Notes under the pieces: model-generated
The model's input: only the letters and a program-made list of their open reading frames with translations
What the model was told of the DNA's origin: nothing
The model's database searches: none
Made by a program: the position numbers and the translations under genes
In this document: piece after piece, positions 58,716-64,000 of the stretch
Numbering within the stretch: position 1 is the stretch's first letter
Layout: each line of letters opens with the position of its first letter
Origin: Metaruminococcus_A gallistercoris
GTDB taxonomy: Bacteria; Bacillota; Clostridia; Oscillospirales; Ruminococcaceae
Reading direction: 5' to 3'
DNA length: 64,000 nucleotides
Assembly (NCBI GenBank): GCA_904394975.1
Contig: CAJFNQ010000010.1
Span: 1 to 64,000, forward strand

Positions 58716-59638
58716 TCACTCTTTCCTAATTGATCGCCGGCAGAAATGTGTCTTCCGCGCATAAACGCATCCCCCGGCATTCGTTTTGAGCCTTCATACT
58801 GCACTTCCGTTAACTCAACCGATCCGCTCCCACAGGCAACAACCAGCCGCTTATTATCCAGCACGGTACCAGGCGTTCCGGAACGGTCGCACAAAGCAGA
58901 ACGATACACCTTTAGCCGCTTTCCGTCATATTCGGTCACAGCGCACGGCCAGTCGGAAAGGCCGAGAATCTGCCTGTGGACCGCTTCCGCGGATTTGTTA
59001 AAATCAATTGCCGACATCTCTTTGGAAAGCATGGGAGCATAACAGGATTCCTCATCATTTTGCGGGACTGCGGTGAGATCTCCCTGCTTCAGCCGCAGAA
59101 TGGTCTCTTTTAAAAGGTCCGCTCCCACAAAAGAAAGGCGATCGTATAGCTCGCTTGCTGTTTCGTTCTCTTTGACCGGCACTTCGGATTTTAACAGCAT
59201 ATCCCCTGTATCCAGCCCTTCGGCCATATACATGGTGGTCACACCGGCAAGTTTATCCCCGTTGAGCACCGTCCACTGGATTGGTGCGGCTCCGCGGTAC
59301 TTCGGCAACAGTGAACCATGCACGTTAATGCACCCGTATTTGGGAAGTTCCAGAATCTCTTTCGGAAGGATCTTCCCATACGCCACAACAACGATCAGTT
59401 CCGGGTTGAGGGTACGCAAAACCTCTTCCGCTTCTCCGCTTCGGAGTGTTTTGGGCTGATAAACCGGCAGATTATGTTCCAACGCCAGTTGTTTCACCGG
59501 CGTAGGCGCCAATTTATGCCCGCGCCCTTTTGGTTTATCCGGCTGGGTAAATACACCGAGGACCGTTTCGCCCATATCAAGCAATGTTTTTAAACTGGGA
59601 ACGGCAAAGTCAGGAGTGCCCATAAAAACAATATTCAT
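58712..59638 (-). CDS. fmt: Methionyl-tRNA formyltransferase
   Basis: The 308-residue enzyme formylates initiator Met-tRNA. Markers are M-G-T-P-D-F-A at the N-terminus, N-V-H-G-S-L-L-P-K-Y-R-G-A-A-P near residue 108, and an OB-like C-terminal domain from about 205. It lies 20 bases downstream of def with GAAGGAGGA before its ATG. Confidence 0.97.
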   Translation of the reverse strand: MNIVFMGTPDFAVPSLKTLLDMGETVLGVFTQPDKPKGRGHKLAPTPVKQLALEHNLPVYQPKTLRSGEAEEVLRTLNPELIVVVAYGKILPKEILELPKYGCINVHGSLLPKYRGAAPIQWTVLNGDKLAGVTTMYMAEGLDTGDMLLKSEVPVKENETASELYDRLSFVGADLLKETILRLKQGDLTAVPQNDEESCYAPMLSKEMSAIDFNKSAEAVHRQILGLSDWPCAVTEYDGKRLKVYRSALCDRSGTPGTVLDNKRLVVACGSGSVELTEVQYEGSKRMPGDAFMRGRHISAGDQLGKSE

Positions 59639-59658
59639 TATTTCCTCCTTCAGCCGCT

Positions 59659-60117
59659 TTAGTCATCCTCGCGGACAATTTCCTCTGCAAGATCAAGAAA
59701 CAGAATGCCGTCCAAATGATCGAGCTCATGGCAGAATGCACGCGCCAACAAACCTTCTCCGCTTCTGGTAAACGTATTCCCATTCCGATCCTGCGCAGAA
59801 ACAGTAACCTTCATTGGGCGTTTTACAATTCCGAATTCATTCGGGCAGGACAAACAGCCTTCGTAGTCTTTCTGTTCTCCGCTGGATTCAATGATCTGCG
59901 GATTGACAAGCTCAATCAGCCCTTCTCCCGTGTCAATGGTCACAACCCGGCGCAGAATGCCCACCTGCGGCGCCGCCAGGCCAACACCTTCATTTTTATA
60001 CATGGTTTCCGCCATATCGTCCAGAAGCTCCCAGAGCTTTTCATCGAACTTTTCAACCGGGCGGCTTACCTTTTTGAGTACTTCATCGCCTTTTTTAACT
60101 ACATTGCGAATTGCCAT
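59659..60117 (-). CDS. def: Peptide deformylase
   Basis: The 152-residue enzyme removes formyl from nascent proteins. All three motifs are present: G-V-G-L-A-A-P-Q, E-G-C-L-S, and H-E-L-D-H-L-D-G with the two zinc/iron His. The ATG at 60117 is preferred; an in-frame TTG at 60126 is inside the ribosome site region. Confidence 0.97.
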   Translation of the reverse strand: MAIRNVVKKGDEVLKKVSRPVEKFDEKLWELLDDMAETMYKNEGVGLAAPQVGILRRVVTIDTGEGLIELVNPQIIESSGEQKDYEGCLSCPNEFGIVKRPMKVTVSAQDRNGNTFTRSGEGLLARAFCHELDHLDGILFLDLAEEIVREDD

Positions 60118-60153
60118 TTTATTCAACCTTTCCAGCCGTTGGCTTATTTTATT

Positions 60154-62616
60154 TTAAATATTGATTTCACCATTGATATCAGCAAAAACCGTCGTTTTGG
60201 AAAACGCCGGAAGCGCCGATGTTTGTTCCAGCAAGCCCTGAAGCATCCGCTTAAACACAGTGTTTGCCTTGCATTTTATAACAATGCGATATCGATATTT
60301 GTTATTTAACTTAAAAATATCCGCTTCAACCGGCCCCAAAACCCTCATTGGAATTTTTACCGGACTGGCTTGAACTGTTTGCTTGAGCAAATCCAGAAAG
60401 GAATAAGCGGCGTTTTTTACCGTCTTTTCCTGAAGCGCCGAAAAACCGATGACGCATATATCGCAAAACGGCGGATAAAGCAGCGCGCGTCTTGCCTGAA
60501 TCTCATCGTTATAAAACGATTCATAGTTTTGATGTGCCGCGAAATTCAAAACCGGATGTTCCGGCGTGTAAGTCTGAATATACGCACGGCCAGCCTTCTG
60601 CCCTCTCCCGCTCCTGCCGACGACCTGCGTCACCAGGGAAAATGTCCGTTCATTGCTTCTGAAGTCGGTGGAATACAACAGTTTATCCACCGAAAGGACA
60701 CCAACAAGCGTCACATTCGGAAAATCCAAGCCTTTCGCGATCATCTGGGTACCCAGCATGATATCATATCCGCCGGCGCCGAATTTCTGAAACGCTTCTT
60801 CGTAGGCGAACCGGGAGAAGGTGGTATCCGTATCCATACGAAGAACTCTGGCATCTGGAAACAGCCGGGAGACCTCATCCTCCAGTTTCTGGGTACCGAG
60901 GCCGGTGAGCCGGATATGCTTTCCGCCGCATTTGGGGCAGATAAAATCCTGCTTTACCGAATAGCCGCAATAATGGCACATCATTCTCCCGTTTGCTCGG
61001 TGATAGGTAAGCGCCACGCTGCAATGCGGGCAAAGTTGCACTTCACCGCAGTCAATACAGGTTGCGTAGGTGTGATATCCCCGCCGGTTGAGCAAAAGAA
61101 TCGACTGCTCCCCATGAGTCAGGTTGTAATACAACTCGTCGATGAGCACGTCGCTCAGGATTTCTGACTGCGCAGGGTTTAGATGATCCCGCAGATCCAC
61201 CAGATACACATCCGGCAGAATCGCGGTGGAATACCTCTTTTTTAATTCAAACAGGTGATATTTTCCCTTTTTAGCCCGATAATAGCTGTCCACCGATGGT
61301 GTAGCGGAAGCAAGCAAGAGCAGCGCGTTATGGGTAGCACACCGAAATTTTGCAACGTCTCTCGCATGATAACGGGGTGACGACTCCGACTTATAGGAGG
61401 CTTCCCCCTCCTCGTCCATAACGATAAGTCCGATATTTTTGCAGGGAGAAAACACCGCGCTTCTTGTACCGACTACGATCTGTGCGCTCCCATTGCGGAT
61501 GCGCTCATATTCATCGGCCCTCTCTCCCAGGGAAAGACCGCTGTGGATCACCGCGACACGGTCCCCGAACATGGAAATAAACTGAGAAACCATCTGCGGC
61601 GTCAATGAAATTTCAGGAACCATCATAATCGCTTGACGGCCTTGAGAAACAACAAATTCAATGAGCTTTAAAAAAATCTGCGTTTTCCCGCTTCCGGTCA
61701 CCCCCTGAAGCAGCGCTACGTTTGGCTGATGACTCTGGTAAAGATCAAAAAGCCCGGAAAACACCTTCAGCTGTTCTTCAGAAAGCTTGGTCGAAGCCGG
61801 CGATGGGCGGTCATTTCTAGCGATTTTCGGCCGCCTGAATATTTTGCGTTCATAAAACTCTGCCGCGTTTTTTTTGACCAATGTTTTCAAAACCGCTTCT
61901 GTCACACCGCACAAATAACAGCATTCCTTTACCGAAGCGACCTGGGTTTCCTGCAGCAATTCTACAACCGATGCCTGCTTAGGAGAAAGCGACGCATTGG
62001 CAGGGTCAAAATCATCCTTCAAACGAATCATACGGATGGTCTCATCGCACACACGGCGTTTAATTTTATCATCCGGAACAATGATTCCCTTTTGGATTAG
62101 CCCATCCACAACCTTGTTCTGTTCACCACAGCCGATATTTTTTAAAAAGCTGTTTAACTCCGCTTTGTTTTTCGCGGTTTTTAGAAAACGGATGACATTC
62201 TGTTCCGCTTCGCTGAACGCCGAAAGTTCTACCTCATCGATCCGGTGAACAAGATGATATGATGACACCACATCTACATTCAGTCCGACCGGGAGAAGCA
62301 CTCTTACAGCATCGTAATAGGTGCAGAATGTGTTTTCCTTTAAATATTGGATGATTCGAAAACCCTCTTCATCTACAAGCGGAGTTTCATCCAGCAAAGC
62401 AAAAATTGCCTTGCAGGAACTGGAAAAATCCGCGTGGTCCGACAAAGAAAAGACCAGCGCCTGCATTTTACGGTTTCCTCTGCCAAACGGCACAAGAACA
62501 CGGCAGCCGGGCTGGATCCTATCCGTCATATCATCTGGGACGATGTAATCGAACAGTTTATCAAAGCGTACGGTCGCTTTTTCAATTGCCACCTTCGCAA
62601 TGAGCCGCTGCTGCAT
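60154..62616 (-). CDS. priA: Primosomal protein N' (replication restart helicase)
   Basis: The 820-residue helicase has the PriA DNA-binding N-terminal domain, Walker A G-V-T-G-S-G-K-T near residue 308, a Walker B region reading D-E-E-G-E-A-S where DEEH-like forms are usual, and eight zinc-binding cysteines (C-I-D-C-G...C-P-H-C, C-H-Y-C, C-P-K-C). G-T-Q-M-I-A-K-G-L-D-F-P and Q-V-V-G-R-S-G-R-G are helicase motifs IV-VI. It reloads the replisome at broken forks. The start at 62616 has GGGGGG six bases upstream. Confidence 0.96.
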   Translation of the reverse strand: MQQRLIAKVAIEKATVRFDKLFDYIVPDDMTDRIQPGCRVLVPFGRGNRKMQALVFSLSDHADFSSSCKAIFALLDETPLVDEEGFRIIQYLKENTFCTYYDAVRVLLPVGLNVDVVSSYHLVHRIDEVELSAFSEAEQNVIRFLKTAKNKAELNSFLKNIGCGEQNKVVDGLIQKGIIVPDDKIKRRVCDETIRMIRLKDDFDPANASLSPKQASVVELLQETQVASVKECCYLCGVTEAVLKTLVKKNAAEFYERKIFRRPKIARNDRPSPASTKLSEEQLKVFSGLFDLYQSHQPNVALLQGVTGSGKTQIFLKLIEFVVSQGRQAIMMVPEISLTPQMVSQFISMFGDRVAVIHSGLSLGERADEYERIRNGSAQIVVGTRSAVFSPCKNIGLIVMDEEGEASYKSESSPRYHARDVAKFRCATHNALLLLASATPSVDSYYRAKKGKYHLFELKKRYSTAILPDVYLVDLRDHLNPAQSEILSDVLIDELYYNLTHGEQSILLLNRRGYHTYATCIDCGEVQLCPHCSVALTYHRANGRMMCHYCGYSVKQDFICPKCGGKHIRLTGLGTQKLEDEVSRLFPDARVLRMDTDTTFSRFAYEEAFQKFGAGGYDIMLGTQMIAKGLDFPNVTLVGVLSVDKLLYSTDFRSNERTFSLVTQVVGRSGRGQKAGRAYIQTYTPEHPVLNFAAHQNYESFYNDEIQARRALLYPPFCDICVIGFSALQEKTVKNAAYSFLDLLKQTVQASPVKIPMRVLGPVEADIFKLNNKYRYRIVIKCKANTVFKRMLQGLLEQTSALPAFSKTTVFADINGEINI

Positions 62617-62654
62617 ATACATCCCCCCTTCCTCTCAGCCGTTTCAGGCTGCAG

Positions 62655-62858
62655 TTATTCTTCTTCGGATTCCTCTACGATTTTATAGGCGCCTTTTTCA
62701 AATTCTTCTACCGCAAGCTGAACCGGTTTTTCAGTCAGCGGGATTCCTTCCTCTTCTGCCTTTTCAGCAATCTGGCGTGCGCGTTTTGCAACGCCTACAA
62801 CCAAAGAATAGTAGCTTTCATTTCCCTTTAACATTTCACTTGCAGATGGTCTGTGCAT
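62655..62858 (-). CDS. rpoZ: RNA polymerase omega subunit
   Basis: The 67-residue product begins M-H-R-P-S-A-S-E-M-L and holds the omega core Y-Y-S-L-V-V-G-V-A-K-R-A-R-Q-I-A, followed by K-P-V-Q-L-A-V-E-E-F. Omega stabilises the beta-prime subunit. The start at 62858 has GAGGTG inside the end of gmk; a frame extending to 62876 lacks support. Confidence 0.93.
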   Translation of the reverse strand: MHRPSASEMLKGNESYYSLVVGVAKRARQIAEKAEEEGIPLTEKPVQLAVEEFEKGAYKIVEESEEE

Positions 62859-62862
62859 AATC

Positions 62863-63465
62863 TTATAACACCTCATTCAATTGATTTTCCATACGGTTGC
62901 TGCGGCACTTTTCAGCCTGCAAAATCGCCCGTATATCTGACACGGCCTGTTCGACCGTCTGGTTTACAACAATATAATCATATTTCGGCGCAAATTGTAA
63001 TTCTGTACGCGCCGTATTCAAGCGGTTTTGAATCACCTCTTGCGTTTCGGTCTGCCGGTTCACAAGACGGTGTTCCAGTTCCTCCATGCTTGGAGGAATG
63101 ATGAAAACAAACACCGCATCCGGGCATTTTTCCCGAAGCTGCATAGCACCCTGAACTTCAATTTCCAGAATTACATCGTAACCGGCAGCGCACTTTTCTT
63201 CAACCGCCTGTTTCGGCGTGCCGTAGTAATTCCCGACATAGCTGGCATACTCCAGCATACCGCCGCTTGCGATTTTCTCCTCAAACTGTTCTTTGCTGAT
63301 AAAATAGTAGTGAACACCATCCACCTCTCCAACCCGGGGCGACCGTGTTGTTGCCGAAACTGAATAAAAGACATGTTCGTCGTTTTCAATCAGCTGTTTT
63401 AAAACAGTTCCTTTTCCACAACCGGACGGACCGGACACTACAACCAGCAAACCGGACTTATTCAT
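62863..63465 (-). CDS. gmk: Guanylate kinase
   Basis: The 200-residue enzyme converts GMP to GDP. P-loop S-G-P-S-G-C-G-K-G-T (11-20), GMP-binding S-A-T-T-R-S-P-R-V-G-E-V-D-G-V-H-Y-Y and I-L-E-I-E-V-Q-G are all seen. The ATG at 63465 has GAGGAGG upstream inside remA, overlapping it by eight bases. The longer frame to 63585 is out of family register. Confidence 0.97.
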   Translation of the reverse strand: MNKSGLLVVVSGPSGCGKGTVLKQLIENDEHVFYSVSATTRSPRVGEVDGVHYYFISKEQFEEKIASGGMLEYASYVGNYYGTPKQAVEEKCAAGYDVILEIEVQGAMQLREKCPDAVFVFIIPPSMEELEHRLVNRQTETQEVIQNRLNTARTELQFAPKYDYIVVNQTVEQAVSDIRAILQAEKCRSNRMENQLNEVL

Positions 63466-63721
63466 CCGCTTCCTCCTCTTCCTCATCCTGATAAGACAAC
63501 CGGTTTGCAACCGTTTCCGGCTGCACGGCCGAAAGAACAACATGATCGCTGTCCATGATAATAACCGCACGAGTACGGCGCCCATATGTTGCGTCGATCA
63601 GCGCGCCTTTATCACGGGCATCCTGAATAATGCGTTTAATCGGCGCGGATTCCGGGCTGACAATCGCAATCAATCGGTTTGCAGAAACCATATTTCCAAA
63701 GCCGATATTAATCAGTTTCAT
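63458..63721 (-). CDS. remA: RemA family DNA-binding protein
   Basis: The 87-residue protein begins M-K-L-I-N-I-G-F-G-N-M-V and carries the family core R-L-I-A-I-V-S-P-E-S-A-P-I-K-R and Y-G-R-R-T-R-A-V-I-I-M-D-S. In Bacillus RemA activates biofilm matrix and osmoprotection genes; its role in Clostridia is unknown. An acidic tail (D-E-E-E-E-E-A-D-E) ends the protein. AAGGAGATCATC precedes the ATG. Confidence 0.95.
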   Translation of the reverse strand: MKLINIGFGNMVSANRLIAIVSPESAPIKRIIQDARDKGALIDATYGRRTRAVIIMDSDHVVLSAVQPETVANRLSYQDEEEEEADE

Positions 63722-63740
63722 GATGATCTCCTTCCACTCA

Positions 63741-64000
63741 TTATTCAATATTCTGAATCTGTTCGCGAATTTTCTCTACTTCGCTCTTTAAATCCACCAC
63801 GATCTTGGTTATTTCAAGATCCTGCGCTTTTGAACCAATGGTATTAATTTCCCGGTTTACCTCCTGAATAAGGAAGTCCAGTTTACGGCCGATTGGCTCT
63901 TCTGAATTCATAAACGAACGAAGCTGGTTTAAGTGACTGCGCAAACGGACGGTTTCTTCATCCACCGCGATCCGTTCAGAAAAAACGGCCGCTTCTGTCA
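63741..64000 (-). CDS. yicC: YicC family protein, C-terminal part
   Basis: The last 86 residues of a YicC-like protein are visible, running from the window edge: R-I-A-V-D-E-E-T-V-R-L-R-S-H-L, then G-R-K-L-D-F-L-I-Q-E-V-N-R-E-I-N-T-I-G-S-K-A and the final helix. These match the conserved C-terminus (DUF1732), found in an RNase-related stress family. Its 5' part lies beyond 64000. The gene lies 19 bases upstream of remA. Confidence 0.92.
   Translation of the reverse strand, partial: TEAAVFSERIAVDEETVRLRSHLNQLRSFMNSEEPIGRKLDFLIQEVNREINTIGSKAQDLEITKIVVDLKSEVEKIREQIQNIE

Noticed and set aside
63028..63363. 111-residue plus-strand open frame in gmk
   Set aside because: Antisense shadow of guanylate kinase.

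Overview
The window comes from a low-to-mid GC, endospore-forming member of the Clostridia, most likely an Oscillospiraceae/Ruminococcaceae-type fermenter; the family is inferred from gene content and the genus cannot be fixed from sequence alone. Evidence for a spore former is a complete gerA-gerB-gerC germinant receptor operon, a 27-residue spoVM gene, tandem Spo0A-box-like sites, and the Firmicutes gene order yicC-remA-gmk-rpoZ-priA-def-fmt-yugP-rsmB-rlmN-prpC-prkC-rsgA-thiN-spoVM. Strong GGAGG ribosome binding sites, sigma-A promoters and a T-box leader also point to Firmicutes. The sequence looks like ordinary chromosome: I saw no rRNA, tRNA, CRISPR array, transposase, integrase or phage genes.

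Layout. 1-7.7 kb: small accessory genes (GNAT acetyltransferase, zinc-ribbon membrane protein, a DUF4358/SGNH/CmpB-like surface cluster, MATE exporter, SMP-30 lactonase, GH3 beta-glucosidase). 8-11.2 kb: polyphosphate kinase, nitroreductase, YjbQ. 11.4-18.9 kb: an operon led by a T-box riboswitch whose predicted specifier is UUC (Phe), coding for two phenylacetate-CoA ligases around a sodium:solute symporter, indolepyruvate:ferredoxin oxidoreductase IorA/IorB and a double-ACT protein. This is an aromatic 2-oxoacid/arylacetate module, apparently switched on by uncharged tRNA-Phe. 19-21.5 kb: VanZ-like protein, patatin lipase, amidase-domain protein, small membrane protein. 21.5-28.2 kb (minus strand): pstS-pstC-pstA-pstB-phoU-phoB-phoR, with a terminator-like attenuator after pstS. 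28.4-34.5 kb: PepSY lipoprotein, gerABC, a divergent DUF421/DUF4363 pair, and nrdR. 34.6-40.9 kb: DUF6514-like protein, sugar isomerase-like protein, secD-secF, purB, and an ATPase with one live and one decayed P-loop half.

41-50.9 kb: GH78-type rhamnosidase, B12-binding radical SAM protein, dimethylargininase, a fused glycerol-1-phosphate dehydrogenase/HAD phosphatase, a ComEA-like HhH protein, an aspartate carbamoyltransferase that carries a PyrI-type zinc module at its C-terminus, and a flavodoxin-like reductase. 50.9-64 kb: one long minus-strand housekeeping operon for translation start and maturation (fmt, def, rsmB, rlmN, rsgA), replication restart (priA), nucleotide supply (gmk), the PrkC/PrpC signalling pair and, at its 3' end, spoVM.

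Best leads: the Phe T-box arylacetate operon; the PyrB-zinc-module fusion; the G1P dehydrogenase-phosphatase fusion; two sets of 10-bp-phased Spo0A-like boxes; a 10-bp palindrome that would bury the DUF421 ribosome binding site; a probable ATT start codon on vanZ; and two very small genes (spoVM and a 50-residue membrane protein). All family calls come from reading motifs; no searches were run.
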